DNA of 64,000 bases from positions 186,001 through 250,000 of the forward strand of contig NZ_JAAIIF010000009.1 of the NCBI RefSeq assembly GCF_012932675.1. Reading direction: 5' to 3'. Positions 1 through 8,959 of the stretch are shown here, piece by piece. The first letter of the stretch is position 1, and each line of letters begins with the position of its first letter. A program made the translations under genes and the position numbers. Origin of the DNA: Bifidobacterium erythrocebi. Lineage in GTDB: Bacteria; Actinomycetota; Actinomycetes; Actinomycetales; Bifidobacteriaceae. A model generated the notes under the pieces. The model saw only the letters and a list, made by a program, of their open reading frames with translations. It searched no databases and was not told the origin of the DNA.

Positions 1-927
1 GATACCGCGGATATGCGCGTCGAACTGGTCGAAGGAGCAGGCCTCGATGGTGTAGTGGCCGGAATTGTGCGGGCGCGGTGCCAGCTCGTTGACGATCACG
101 TCGTCATCCTTGGTGATGAACAGTTCGATGGCGAGCGTGCCTGCCAGCTCGAAGCCCTTGGCCAGGCGCAGGGCGAGTTCGTGCGCCTTGCGGGCCACGC
201 TCTCGCTCACCTCGGCGGGGGCGATGGTCATGTGGAGGATGTTGTTGCGATGCTCGTTGCGCACGATGGGGAACGTGACGAATTCCTTGCCGTTGCCGGA
301 CACGAGGATGCTCGCCTCGAAGGCGAAGTCCACGAATCCCTCAAGGATGCTCGGAGGGAAGCCGCCGCCACGATCGCCGCGCGCGCGGACCTGTTCGAGG
401 TCGGCGTCGGACCTGAGCACGGTCTGCCCGTGGCCGTCGTACCCGCCGGACCTGGTCTTGAGCACTGCCGGGTAGTGGATCTCGTCCAATGCGGCGTCGA
501 GCTCGTCGAAGTTGTTGACGGCGCGCCATGGTGCGGTCGCGGTGCCGTGGTCGTTGATGAACTGCTTCTCGTTCACGCGGTCCTGCGTGACGCGCAGCAG
601 GTCGGTGCCCTGCGGGGCTGCCGCTATGCCGCGCACCTCGTCGATGGCGTCGGCGTCCACGTTCTCGAACTCGTAGGTGAGCACGTCGGATTTGACGGCG
701 AGGTCATGGATGGCGGTCTTGTCGTCGTATTCCGCGGTGATCTGGAAATCGGCCACCTGCGCGGTCGGGCAGTCGGGGGTCGGGTCGAGCACGCCGACGC
801 GGAAGCCCATGTAGCGGGCGGAAAGCGCCATCATGCGGCCGAGCTGGCCGCCGCCGATGATGCCGATGGTCGAGCCGGGCATCAGGCGTTCGACGCGGCC
901 GTTGGTTTCTTCAGACAAGCTGGGCAT
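1..927 (-). CDS. purK: PurK, N5-carboxyaminoimidazole ribonucleotide synthase (3' end outside window)
   Basis: ATP-grasp enzyme of de novo purine synthesis: it carboxylates AIR with bicarbonate and ATP to give N5-CAIR, the substrate of PurE. The N-terminus carries the Rossmann-like glycine motif [12 protein letters not shown] near residue 20, followed by [17 protein letters not shown]. Further on, the ATP-grasp core shows [15 protein letters not shown] and the conserved [17 protein letters not shown]. The ATG at 927 lies inside the 3' end of purE (17-bp overlap), so the two are translationally coupled in the order purE-purK. About 309 residues are visible; the C-terminal part runs off the left edge. 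Identification is secure from motifs and from the adjacent purE. Confidence 0.95.
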   Translation of the reverse strand, partial: MPSLSEETNGRVERLMPGSTIGIIGGGQLGRMMALSARYMGFRVGVLDPTPDCPTAQVADFQITAEYDDKTAIHDLAVKSDVLTYEFENVDADAIDEVRGIAAAPQGTDLLRVTQDRVNEKQFINDHGTATAPWRAVNNFDELDAALDEIHYPAVLKTRSGGYDGHGQTVLRSDADLEQVRARGDRGGGFPPSILEGFVDFAFEASILVSGNGKEFVTFPIVRNEHRNNILHMTIAPAEVSESVARKAHELALRLAKGFELAGTLAIELFITKDDDVIVNELAPRPHNSGHYTIEACSFDQFDAHIRGI

Positions 928-1408
928 TGGATTCGGCCACCTTTTCCTTCAGCGATTCACGGTAGTCCTGCAGCGCCTTGGCCAGGCGCTCGTCGGTAGT
1001 GGACAGGATGGAAACGGCGAGCAGGCCGGCGTTCGTGGCGCCGGAGTTGCCCACGGCGGTGGTGGCGACGGGGATGCCGCCCGGCATCTGCACGATGGAA
1101 AGCAGCGAATCCCAGCCGGACAGGGCGTGGGAGCGCACCGGCACGCCGATGACGGGGAGGGTGGTCTGTGCGGCGATCATGCCCGGAAGGTGGGCCGCGC
1201 CGCCGGCGCCGGCGATGATGACCTTGAAGCCGTTGCCGCGTGCGCTGTGGGCGAACTCGCCCATCAGTTCCGGCGTGCGGTGGGCGGAGATGACCTGCTT
1301 GTGGTACGGGACATCGAACTGGTCGAGAATCTCGCAGGCGTGCTTCATCGTCTCCCAATCGCTGGAAGAGCCCATGACCACGGCAACTTCGGGCGTGCTT
1401 TCGCTCAT
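911..1408 (-). CDS. purE: PurE, N5-CAIR mutase (class I)
   Basis: Converts N5-CAIR to CAIR in purine biosynthesis, acting after PurK. About 165 residues, the normal size of a class I PurE. Visible family motifs in order are VVMGSSSDW (substrate phosphate loop), [23 protein letters not shown] and LPVIGVPV. Two in-frame ATGs exist, at 1414 and 1408; a GGAGG lies 9 nt before the 1408 ATG but only 3 nt before the other, so 1408 is preferred. It is the first gene of a purE-purK pair and diverges from the DXS-family gene at 1712. Confidence 0.95.
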   Translation of the reverse strand: MSESTPEVAVVMGSSSDWETMKHACEILDQFDVPYHKQVISAHRTPELMGEFAHSARGNGFKVIIAGAGGAAHLPGMIAAQTTLPVIGVPVRSHALSGWDSLLSIVQMPGGIPVATTAVGNSGATNAGLLAVSILSTTDERLAKALQDYRESLKEKVAESNAQLV

Positions 1409-1711
1409 TATCATTTACCTCCGTTTATTGAGAATACGCATTCACTCTACCCTCGCCGTCTGTCATTGTGAACTCCTCGTTCGTACTTTCCGACGCGGCA
1501 CTTTCCGAACCGCGCTCCTCGCCCGTTCCGGAGCCGTTCGCGCACCGTTTGCGCACTGCTCGCATGCCGTTCGCACGTCGCTTCGACACGGGTATGTGGG
1601 GGAAGTTGGGAGCATTTACGGAATACACGGACAGTGCGAGCCGCACGGCTGTATGATGTCCCCTTTGGAGCGAGGAACATGCCGAAACGCATCAAGAGAA
1701 GGAGAGGACAG
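1409..1711. other. Divergent intergenic region purE / dxs-like
   Basis: About 300 bases separating two divergently transcribed genes, so it must hold both promoters. I see repeated CGTTCGCGCACC/CGTTTGCGCAC-like words around 1535-1580 but no clear riboswitch, terminator or RNA gene. A purine riboswitch is not recognisable here. Confidence 0.4.
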
Positions 1712-3580
1712 ATGCACGAGGGGCTGCTGAGAACCATCACGGGACCGGCCGATGTGAAGGCGCTCGATCCCGGCCTGCTCGCCGACCTGTGCGCCGAGAT
1801 CCGCACCGTCCTGCTTGAGTACGGCCATCGTCATGGCGGTCATATCGGTTCCAATCTCGGCTTGGTGGAGGCCACCGTCGCCCTGCACCGCGTCTTCGAT
1901 TCCCCGCATGACCGCATCGTCTTCGATGTGTCGCATCAAAGCTATGTGCACAAGATGCTCACCGGGCGCACCGGTGCCTATCTCGATCCCGCCCGTGCCG
2001 GGGAGACCACTGGATTCACCAATCCCGAGGAAAGCGAGCACGACCAGTTCGTGCTCGGCCACACCGGCACCTCCATCTCGCTGGCGTGCGGCCTGGCCAA
2101 GGCCCGCGATGCGGCCGGCGAGAGCGGCAACGTCATTGCGGTGATCGGCGACGGCTCGCTCAGTTCCGGCGTGGCGTTCGAGGGACTGAACAACGCCGCC
2201 GAGCAGGGCGGCAACCTCATCATCGTGTTCAACGACAACGAGATGTCGATCGCTGAGGACTTCGGCGGCATGTACGGCCCGCTGGCCCGTCTGCGCGCAT
2301 CGGGCGGCACCGCGCAGCCCAATATCTTCAACGCGTTCGGCCTTGACTACCGGTATGTGGAGCAGGGCAATGACGTGAACGCGCTCGTCGCCGCCTTGCG
2401 CGAGGTGAAGGACATCGACCACCCGGTCGTGGTGCATATCCATACGTTGAAAGGGCTGGGCCTGCCGGCCAACGACGACCGCCATGAGGTCGATCATTGC
2501 GACCTGTCCGGCAGCGAGCCGCATGCCGGCCGCTGCGAGGCGTCGCACTGGCAGACGCCGGACGCCGCGCTGGGCAAGCCGGACGATCCGCGCAAGCATT
2601 ACGGCAAGCTCGCCATGGCGGCGCTGGAACGCCGGTTCGCCGCCGAACCGGGTCTGACCGTCATCTCCCCCGCCACTCCGGGCTCCAACGGCATCACCCG
2701 CGCCTTCCGCGAGCGTGCAGGCGCGCATTATGTGGACACCGGCATCACCGAGTCGCATGCGGTGGCGTTCGCCGCCGGCATCGCCCGCGCAGGCGGCACC
2801 CCGGTCGTGGCGACCACGGCATCGTTCTTCCAGCGCGCCTACGACCAGTTCTTCCAGGAGATGGCGCTGAACCGCCAGCCGGTGACGCTGCTGTCGTTCC
2901 TCAGCGGCCTGTCCGGTTCGGACAACACGCATTCGGGCGCTTACGACATCACCATGTTCGGCAATATCCCCGGGCTGATCTGCCTGGCCCCCACGAACGG
3001 CCATGATCTTCTCGGCATGCTCGACTGGGCCACCAGTCCGAGCCGCCGCGATTCCGCGCATCCGGGCCCGGTCATGATTCGCATTCCCGGCGAGACGGTG
3101 CTTGCCGCGGATGCGGACGCCGCATACCGTGCGCTGAGCGAAAGCCCCACGGCGCAAGGCACGGATTGGCTGCGCTGGCATACGGTGAAGTCGGGCCGCA
3201 GGGTGGCGATCCTGGGCCTGGGCAATACGCTGCCGCTGGCATTGCAGGTCGCCGACTCGCTGCCGTTCGACGCCACCGTGGTCGATCCGAGGCAGTTCGG
3301 TTCGCTGGACGAGGACGCGCTGCATGCACTGATCGATCAGGATCATCGTCTTATCGTCACGCTTGAGGACGGCCAGCTCGAAGGCGGTTGGGGTGAGAAG
3401 GTGGCGGCCTATTGCGGCAATCTGCCCATGCCCGCCGACGCACTCCCCCATGTGCTGACCTTCGGTGCCGCCAAGGAGTTCACCGATCGTGTGCCGCTGG
3501 CCGAGCTGAACCGTCGCTACGGCCTTACCGTCGAATCGGTGAGCCGCGCGATCAGCCGGCATCTCGGCATCGCCGATTGA
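1712..3580 (+). CDS. dxs: 1-deoxy-D-xylulose-5-phosphate synthase family protein
   Basis: Thiamine-diphosphate enzyme of the DXS/transketolase family; DXS condenses pyruvate and glyceraldehyde-3-phosphate at the entry of the MEP isoprenoid pathway. The ATG at 1712 follows AGGAGAGGAC and gives 622 residues, usual for DXS. Seen motifs: HGGHIGSNLG (about residues 41-50), the ThDP/Mg motif GDGSLSSGVAFEGLNNA, then FNDNEMSIAEDFGG, and in the pyrimidine-binding domain YVDTGITESHAVAFAAGIA. That last segment usually reads GIAEQHA in classical DXS, so this is a diverged member. An upstream in-frame start at 1634 would add 26 basic residues but lacks a ribosome site. Substrate assignment is from family only. 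Confidence 0.8.
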   Translation: MHEGLLRTITGPADVKALDPGLLADLCAEIRTVLLEYGHRHGGHIGSNLGLVEATVALHRVFDSPHDRIVFDVSHQSYVHKMLTGRTGAYLDPARAGETTGFTNPEESEHDQFVLGHTGTSISLACGLAKARDAAGESGNVIAVIGDGSLSSGVAFEGLNNAAEQGGNLIIVFNDNEMSIAEDFGGMYGPLARLRASGGTAQPNIFNAFGLDYRYVEQGNDVNALVAALREVKDIDHPVVVHIHTLKGLGLPANDDRHEVDHCDLSGSEPHAGRCEASHWQTPDAALGKPDDPRKHYGKLAMAALERRFAAEPGLTVISPATPGSNGITRAFRERAGAHYVDTGITESHAVAFAAGIARAGGTPVVATTASFFQRAYDQFFQEMALNRQPVTLLSFLSGLSGSDNTHSGAYDITMFGNIPGLICLAPTNGHDLLGMLDWATSPSRRDSAHPGPVMIRIPGETVLAADADAAYRALSESPTAQGTDWLRWHTVKSGRRVAILGLGNTLPLALQVADSLPFDATVVDPRQFGSLDEDALHALIDQDHRLIVTLEDGQLEGGWGEKVAAYCGNLPMPADALPHVLTFGAAKEFTDRVPLAELNRRYGLTVESVSRAISRHLGIAD

Positions 3581-3632
3581 CCGCCGCACCAGTCGCGACT
3601 CTGCCGGTCATCGGGCACGGTTCCTCCCCATT

Positions 3633-4568
3633 TCACAGCGTCGCCGCGCCGGCAGCCGGTTTACCATGGTGCCCATGGGACATTTCATCAGCCGTTGGTT
3701 CATCATGACCGTCGCGGTGGCCGTTACGGTGCTGCTGCTTCCGGGCATGCAGGTCGTCGGGCACCCGCCGGTGCTGGGCATCGCCGCATTCGCCCTGTTC
3801 ATGGCGTTGATCAACGCCTCCATCAAACCCGTGGCGCATGCGATCGCGCTGCCGTTCTCCGTATTGAGCTTCGGCATCGGCGCGCTCATCATCAACTGGC
3901 TGTTCATGCGGCTTGCCTCGTGGCTGGCGATCAGCCTGTTCGACGTGGGCGTGACCGTCAACGGATTCTGGTGGTCGGTGATCGCCTCCGTCATCATCTC
4001 GATAGTGTCGGGTATCGTCTCCGCCGTCATCGGGGACTGAATGCCGGAACAACACGACGGCAACAATCACCAGCAGTATGCCCGCCAGCACCATCAGCGG
4101 CGAGCCCCCATTGAGCTGCTGCGCGATGGCCTTGGACGAGACGCTCGCGAACTGCACCGGATCGGTGATGCCGAGCGCGATGATCACCTTGATGAACGGG
4201 GCAAGCATGAGCCCTATTCCGGCGAAACCGCACACATACGGCGCCACCATCCACCAGCCCGACAGATTGGCGTCGTGCAGGCGCCTGGCGGATATGGCGA
4301 GCATCGGGATAAGCATGACCACCCCCCAGCCGTAGACGGCGAAGGCGAAGCTTTCGAAGAACTGGCTCAGCACCAGGAACAGCACCTCCATGAGCCAGAC
4401 GTACAGCACCGACCACCAGAATTCACTGCGGCTGGCGCGGCCGTAGAACCTACGCCATTTCTTGAACAACCGGTTGCTCGCCTCGATGAATCCGATGCCG
4501 ACGACCGGATCGTCAAGCGGCGACGCGACCTTCCTGACCTTGCTTGGTTTCGTGGTATTCGCAGTCAT
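3633..4568 (-). CDS. DUF805 family membrane protein with antisense 3' extension
   Basis: The ATG at 4568 follows GGGGGAAATC. Residues 1 to about 175 form a DUF805-type domain: a short basic N-terminus, then FKKWRRFYGRASRSEFWW, four hydrophobic segments and the family signature ISARRLHDANLSGWW. After the last membrane segment (LVIVAVVLFR) the frame stays open for about 130 more residues rich in His, Asp, Gln and Arg, reading straight through the complement of the small holin-like gene. DUF805 proteins normally end soon after the last membrane segment, so the true end may be near 4040 with a lost stop codon or an indel. DUF805 domain confident; the C-terminus is not. Confidence 0.6.
   Translation of the reverse strand: MTANTTKPSKVRKVASPLDDPVVGIGFIEASNRLFKKWRRFYGRASRSEFWWSVLYVWLMEVLFLVLSQFFESFAFAVYGWGVVMLIPMLAISARRLHDANLSGWWMVAPYVCGFAGIGLMLAPFIKVIIALGITDPVQFASVSSKAIAQQLNGGSPLMVLAGILLVIVAVVLFRHSVPDDGGDDTRHYRDDDGGDHRPPESVDGHAHVEQADRQPRGKPHEQPVDDERADAEAQYGERQRDRMRHGFDGGVDQRHEQGECGDAQHRRVPDDLHARKQQHRNGHRDGHDEPTADEMSHGHHGKPAAGAATL
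3666..4040 (+). CDS. Phage-holin-family IV small membrane protein
   Basis: A 124-residue, almost wholly hydrophobic protein with about four membrane segments (roughly residues 8-28, 35-55, 60-85 and 100-122). The pattern FALFMALINASIKPVAHAIALPFSVLSFGIGALIINW is that of the Mycobacterium four-TM 'phage holin family' (Pfam 04020 type), a widespread bacterial membrane family of unknown role that is not evidence of a prophage. Two candidate ATGs (3666, 3675), neither with a strong ribosome site. It is convergent with, and antisense to, the long 3' extension of the DUF805 gene. Confidence 0.75.
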   Translation: MVPMGHFISRWFIMTVAVAVTVLLLPGMQVVGHPPVLGIAAFALFMALINASIKPVAHAIALPFSVLSFGIGALIINWLFMRLASWLAISLFDVGVTVNGFWWSVIASVIISIVSGIVSAVIGD

Positions 4569-4796
4569 GATTTCCCCCTTACAGGCTCTGCGCAGATGCT
4601 TCCTTGCGCAACCACTATATCCAGAAACCTTTACGGAAGGCCGTAATATCCACGCATTGACGAGCCGATTTTCCAAAAAACAACACGGCATGGCATGGCC
4701 AATCGCATCGAGCGAGACCGGCCCTCCTGCCCAGACTCCCGCAGTCAACGTACACGAAACGTACCTGGGACGCACCCGCGCATGGTTCGCGCACAT

Positions 4797-4835
4797 AGGA
4801 AAAACCCTTGGAATCGTTGCAATTCCAAGGGTTTT
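4797..4835 (-). terminator. Intrinsic terminator of tRNA-Arg
   Basis: AAAACCCTTGGAAT / ATTCCAAGGGTTTT inverted repeat with a 6-nt loop, followed on the minus strand by a T run. It lies 15 nt downstream of the tRNA 3' end. Confidence 0.85.
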
Positions 4836-4849
4836 CGTCTTCTCGTTCG

Positions 4850-4923
4850 TGACCCCGGGGAGACTCGAACTCCCGACCCTGAGATTAGAAGTCACATGCT
4901 CTATCCAGCTGAGCTACGGGGCC
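4850..4923 (-). tRNA. tRNA-Arg(TCT)
   Basis: A 74-nt cloverleaf on the minus strand. The acceptor stem GGCCCCG pairs with CGGGGTC (one G-U), the D-arm is TAGCTCAGCTGGATAGAGCA, the anticodon loop is CTTCTAA with anticodon TCT, and the T-arm holds GGGAGTTCGAGTCTCCC. No CCA is encoded. It reads arginine AGA codons. Confidence 0.95.
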
Positions 4924-5024
4924 AAACCACACCCATCATAATGGGTGGTGCATAAATAGACACGCGCTCCACGCGGCTGATTTCCGGATTCCGGACCATC
5001 CGCGCGCGCAGGGCCGCGCCCAAG

Positions 5025-6203
5025 CTATTCGATGATCCAGCTCAGACCGACGAGCACGATGAGGAACAGCACGTTCACCGCGCTGTACACGGCCAGGTAG
5101 CGGCCCTTGCGATCGGGGTACTGGCGCACCACGTTCTTATAGGAGATCAGCGACGCCATGGAGGCGATCAGGGTACCCATGCCGCCGAGGTTCGTACCGA
5201 TGATCAGCGGACGCCACTGGTCGCAGAAGCCGGACAGCAGCAGCGTGGTAGGCACGTTGCTGATCACCTGGCTGGACACCACGGCCACTTCCAGCGGGTG
5301 GCCTCCCACCAGCGACTGCGCCAGCTGGTAAAACTCCGGCACACGCTTCATATTGCCGATGAAGATGAAGAACATGCAGAAGGTGAGCGGCAGACCCCAA
5401 TCCACGTAGCGGAACACGCGGCGGTCGGTGAACAGGAACGTGGCCACGACGATCACGCACATCACCCACAGCGGGATGAAATCGGATACCGCGAGCAGGC
5501 AGACGATGAACAGGAGCGCGTACACCACGGTACGCCAGCCGCCGTAGCCGGCACCGTAACCGGTGATGCGGATCTCGTCGGGCTGATGCTTGCTACGTTC
5601 CGGGGCGAGCACGCCGGTCTCCAGATTGTTCAGTTCGGAGACGGGCAGCTTCGGGAACGCGAAATAGATGACGATCAGCAGCAGGATGACGGCGGCCAGC
5701 GAATACGGTGCCATGATGCCCATCATCTCACCCGCCGGCATACCGGTGAGCGCCTTGAGATACAGATTGTGCGCGTTGCCGATCGGGGTGAGCATACTGC
5801 CCACGTTCGCGCCGATGGTCATCAGCGTGACCACCAGAATGGTCCGCTCCCCCATGTCCGCCATCAGCAGCACGGCCACCGCGAACGGGACGAACGTGAC
5901 CAGCGCCACATCATTGGTGATGAGCATCGCCGAAAAGTACGTCAGTGCCACCAGCGTGACCACCAGCCCTCTCAGGCTGCCCACATGCTCCAGCAAACGC
6001 GAGCCGATGATACGGAATACGCCTATGCGCTGGAAACCACACACCACGATCATGAGGCAGATCAGCTGCGAAATGGTGCTGGCGTGAATATAGCCAAGGT
6101 ATTCCTTGTCCGGCGGGACGATAAAACAGGAAATCAGCGCAAGTATCGAAGCTACAACGAGAATGGTCTCATTCTTCAGGACTTTGACCACCAAACGTCG
6201 CAT
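5025..6203 (-). CDS. SLC13/ArsB-NhaD (ion transporter superfamily) permease
   Basis: An inner-membrane permease of 392 residues with about ten to eleven hydrophobic segments. The repeated architecture with LITNDVALVTFVPFAV and, in the second half, QVISNVPTTLLLSGF is the mark of the ion transporter (IT) superfamily that includes ArsB, NhaD and SLC13 carboxylate carriers. GANVGSMLTPIGNAHNLYL resembles the substrate loop. The start at 6203 is chosen because GGAGG sits 6 nt upstream; the open frame continues 43 residues further without a better site. Substrate (anion, dicarboxylate or Na+/H+ exchange) cannot be read from sequence. It appears monocistronic. Confidence 0.75.
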   Translation of the reverse strand: MRRLVVKVLKNETILVVASILALISCFIVPPDKEYLGYIHASTISQLICLMIVVCGFQRIGVFRIIGSRLLEHVGSLRGLVVTLVALTYFSAMLITNDVALVTFVPFAVAVLLMADMGERTILVVTLMTIGANVGSMLTPIGNAHNLYLKALTGMPAGEMMGIMAPYSLAAVILLLIVIYFAFPKLPVSELNNLETGVLAPERSKHQPDEIRITGYGAGYGGWRTVVYALLFIVCLLAVSDFIPLWVMCVIVVATFLFTDRRVFRYVDWGLPLTFCMFFIFIGNMKRVPEFYQLAQSLVGGHPLEVAVVSSQVISNVPTTLLLSGFCDQWRPLIIGTNLGGMGTLIASMASLISYKNVVRQYPDRKGRYLAVYSAVNVLFLIVLVGLSWIIE

Positions 6204-6468
6204 CCATGTCCTCCATGCATCCCGCCCGCGCACAGCGCTTAGGGCGGGTTCTTCATTTAATGCCGTAACCACTTTACCCGAAACCCCGACTACCGCATGC
6301 CTGCGGCGTGCTGTTATCCGACCGATCGGCACCTGGAATTCGGGCGGCCGGCGGACTGTTCGAAAACGGCGCCGGGAATATATTGCAAAACCAATTGGGG
6401 TGCCCGATTATACGGGGGCGAAAACGATTATTCGCCGTTTTCGTGTTTTCAACCATGCCAAATTTCGC

Positions 6469-6600
6469 TTCCGTAGGCGGATCGGACGTTCCGTAGGCGG
6501 TCGGCTCCGGAAAGCTCTCAAAGCAACGGCCATATTCCGCCGTTTGCCCAAGCGTGTTCCAATGGCAACCATCTACGGAAGCGCAAAACCACCTACGGAA
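6469..6600. repeat. Four copies of TTCCGTAG(NN)GG, two direct then two inverted, 20-nt spaced
   Basis: TTCCGTAGGCGG occurs at 6469 and 6489; the inverse complement CTACGGAA occurs at 6573-6580 and 6593-6600. Within each pair the copies start exactly 20 nt apart, about two helical turns, and the two pairs face each other. This looks like a cooperative protein-binding array; no regulator is adjacent. Confidence 0.6.
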
Positions 6601-6649
6601 TGCGATGCACGGTGGAAGTACAAGGCGATGCCAGGCAGCCGGTACTCAA

Positions 6650-6710
6650 ATGTCTAAAAACAATGAGGTGGCTGCAATCGCCGAACCGAATCGACGATCA
6701 CAACCACCTC
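6650..6710 (-). terminator. Probable dnaG terminator
   Basis: GAGGTGG at 6665-6671 pairs with CCACCTC at 6704-6710 across a long loop, followed on the minus strand by ATTGTTTTTAG. It sits just downstream of the dnaG stop. The large loop makes this only moderately certain. Confidence 0.45.
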
Positions 6711-6755
6711 TTCACGGTCTCCACGGCCGCTCCAACACACGCCTAGCCCACATGC

Positions 6756-8819
6756 CTAGTTGACGGTATTGCCATGCACCTGATTCTGCAGGCTCTTGCG
6801 CGACGCCTCCATATTGGTGATGGTGCCCAGCAACGCGATCTTCTCCTCGCCATCCGGCAAACGCGACATACGCGCCCTGGCAGAAGCGATGCTGCGCACA
6901 AAACTCATATCCAACAAGCGCGCAAGCAGCTCCGAAGCATACTGCTGCTCCGCCTTCGACGCCGAAGCCGGTGCCTGAGCCCCATTCGCCGCACCCTGCC
7001 CCTGAGCACCATCGCCATTCGCCGCACGCTCAGCCAACGGCAACGGCATAACAGCCAACTCGTTCACCACCGACTCAAGCATCGGCCCACCGGCCTTGAT
7101 GAGATTATGCATCCACAACCCCTGCGGAGTAGTCACCTCCGGCAACCCACCGGCAGCCACCACCGCCTGGAACAACGCACGAAACACCGGCGTCTCAAAA
7201 CTCGCCGGAGTCAACGACTCGAACCAATCCGCACGAATCGCATTAGGAATCTGAATAAGCACCGCCATGAACTGCTCCTCGGCAATGAACACAGCATCAT
7301 CCACATGATAAAACGTCTGCTTACGCGCATTCTCACGCTCGATCTGACGCACACGCTCAGGCGTCATACCACCATCATTACGCTGCGGCTGCGCAAAACG
7401 ACGCTTCGGCGCATACGCATCCTCATCACGCACATGCAACTGACGCCTGCACCGCTCCACCTCACGACGCATCATGTCAAGATCAACACCACCAATACGC
7501 CGCGCCGCCTGACGAGTATACAAATCAACCTGCGAACGATCACGAATCTGCGCAATCAACGGCGCCGTAGCCTTCACCGCGCCCAAACGACCCGTACTAT
7601 AACTCGTATCAAACCGATTGATCGCCGCATCAATCACAAAGTCATACAACGGCTTCGCCCTGGCAACCAACGAACGAACAGCCTCATCACCCTGCTCAAT
7701 ACGCAAATCACACGGATCAAGATTATTCTCGGCCACCGCCACAAACGTCTGCGACAAAAACGCCGGATCAAGCCCAAACGCATGCAACGCCGCCTTCTGA
7801 CCAGCCGCATCGCCATCAAACGTAAACACAATACGCGAACTGACCGGCTGCCCATCAACCTTCAACGGCCCCACCAACTGAACCGCACCCAACGAATCAT
7901 CCTTCACCAAACGACGAACGATCTTCGCATGCTCCTCACCAAACGCAGTACCACACGTGGCAATAGCCGTATCCACCCCGGCCAAATGCATGGCCATCAC
8001 ATCGGTATACCCCTCGACAATCACCGCCTGACGCTTCTTCACAATCGCCTGCTTGGCCAAATCAATGCCATACAACACCTGATTCTTGTGATACAGCTGC
8101 GTATCAGGCGTATTAATATACTTCGCCGCAATCTGATCATCGTCATACAGCTTGCGAGCGCCAAACCCCAACGTGCGACCCGTCGAATCACGAATCGGCC
8201 ACGTCACACGCCCACGGAAATAGTCATAGACGCCACGCTGACCCTGCCGCGCCAAACCGGCATCCAGCATCTCCTGCTGCGTGAACCCCTGCGACGCAAG
8301 ATGACGCACCAGATTATCCCACCCCTGCGGCGCATACCCGCAGCCGAAACGCTCGCAGTCGGCCTGGGTGAAGGTGCGACCGCCGAGCAGCTTGCGCGCG
8401 GCGAGCGCCTCCTTGGTCATGATCTGGCTGACGAAGAAGCGCTGTGCGGCCTCGTTCGCTTCGAGCAGACGGGCGCGTTTGGACCCGGAATGCTCGGCGC
8501 GCGCGTTGCCGTTCTGCTCGTAATGCAGTTCGATATGGTATTTGTCGGCGAGCAGTTCCACCGCCTCGCGGAAGTCGATGTTCTCCTGTTCCTCGACGAA
8601 TTTGAACACGTCGCCGCCCAGACCGCAGCCAAAACAATGCCATACGCCGAGCGCCGGCCGCACGTTGAAGCTGCCGGTCTTCTCGTCGTGGAACGGGCAC
8701 AGGCCCACGAAGGTACCGGTTCCCGACGGCTTCAGCGACACTGAGGCGGATACGATGTCATACAGGTCCGCGGCGGCGCGCACCTTTTCGATGTCTTCCT
8801 TCTTGATCATTCCCGGCAT
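6756..8819 (-). CDS. dnaG: DNA primase DnaG
   Basis: Synthesises RNA primers for replication. 687 residues. The N-terminal CHC2 zinc ribbon has Cys41-His44...Cys62-Cys65 (CPFHDEKTGSF and HCFGCG). The catalytic core follows with FGCGYAPQGWDNLV and FRGRVTWPIRDSTGRTLGFGAR; the TOPRIM domain shows VIVEGYTDVMAMHLAGV and the metal motif FTFDGDAAGQKA. The C-terminal part is helicase-binding-like with a low-complexity Gly/Ala/Gln linker near residue 600. Unusual: the first 163 codons are C-ending like the neighbours, whereas from about 8335 to the stop the codons are mostly G- or T-ending (TAT, GAT, AAT, CGT, GCG, GGG), an abrupt change inside one gene. Confidence 0.97.
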   Translation of the reverse strand: MPGMIKKEDIEKVRAAADLYDIVSASVSLKPSGTGTFVGLCPFHDEKTGSFNVRPALGVWHCFGCGLGGDVFKFVEEQENIDFREAVELLADKYHIELHYEQNGNARAEHSGSKRARLLEANEAAQRFFVSQIMTKEALAARKLLGGRTFTQADCERFGCGYAPQGWDNLVRHLASQGFTQQEMLDAGLARQGQRGVYDYFRGRVTWPIRDSTGRTLGFGARKLYDDDQIAAKYINTPDTQLYHKNQVLYGIDLAKQAIVKKRQAVIVEGYTDVMAMHLAGVDTAIATCGTAFGEEHAKIVRRLVKDDSLGAVQLVGPLKVDGQPVSSRIVFTFDGDAAGQKAALHAFGLDPAFLSQTFVAVAENNLDPCDLRIEQGDEAVRSLVARAKPLYDFVIDAAINRFDTSYSTGRLGAVKATAPLIAQIRDRSQVDLYTRQAARRIGGVDLDMMRREVERCRRQLHVRDEDAYAPKRRFAQPQRNDGGMTPERVRQIERENARKQTFYHVDDAVFIAEEQFMAVLIQIPNAIRADWFESLTPASFETPVFRALFQAVVAAGGLPEVTTPQGLWMHNLIKAGGPMLESVVNELAVMPLPLAERAANGDGAQGQGAANGAQAPASASKAEQQYASELLARLLDMSFVRSIASARARMSRLPDGEEKIALLGTITNMEASRKSLQNQVHGNTVN

Positions 8820-8959
8820 AGTCCACCACCCTAGCAGCCGTGCCGCCCGACGCCATGCACGCCGCCCGACATGTCCAAGACCGTTCGGCCCGCCCTATGG
8901 TCGGGCGACGTCGTCCGGGTCCTATGTCGGGCTGTGGCAGGCATTCGCATCTTCGATAA

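Larger units (their letters stand above)
6204..6755. other. Intergenic region with spaced direct/inverted motif set
   Basis: About 550 bases without a convincing gene. It holds four copies of TTCCGTAG (see separate entry), a long poly-purine/poly-pyrimidine-like stretch before them, and a probable dnaG terminator at its right end. It also must contain the promoter of the permease ending at 5025. Confidence 0.5.

Noticed and set aside
1616-3589. 657-codon minus-strand frame over the DXS-family gene
   Set aside because: Complement of a clear thiamine-diphosphate enzyme; no start or motifs.
3666-4040. Prophage, suggested by a holin-family protein
   Set aside because: This family is chromosomal in actinobacteria and no phage genes surround it.
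6774-8744. 656-codon plus-strand frame across dnaG
   Set aside because: Antisense of primase; arginine/threonine-rich composition from the G/T-ending codons on the real strand.
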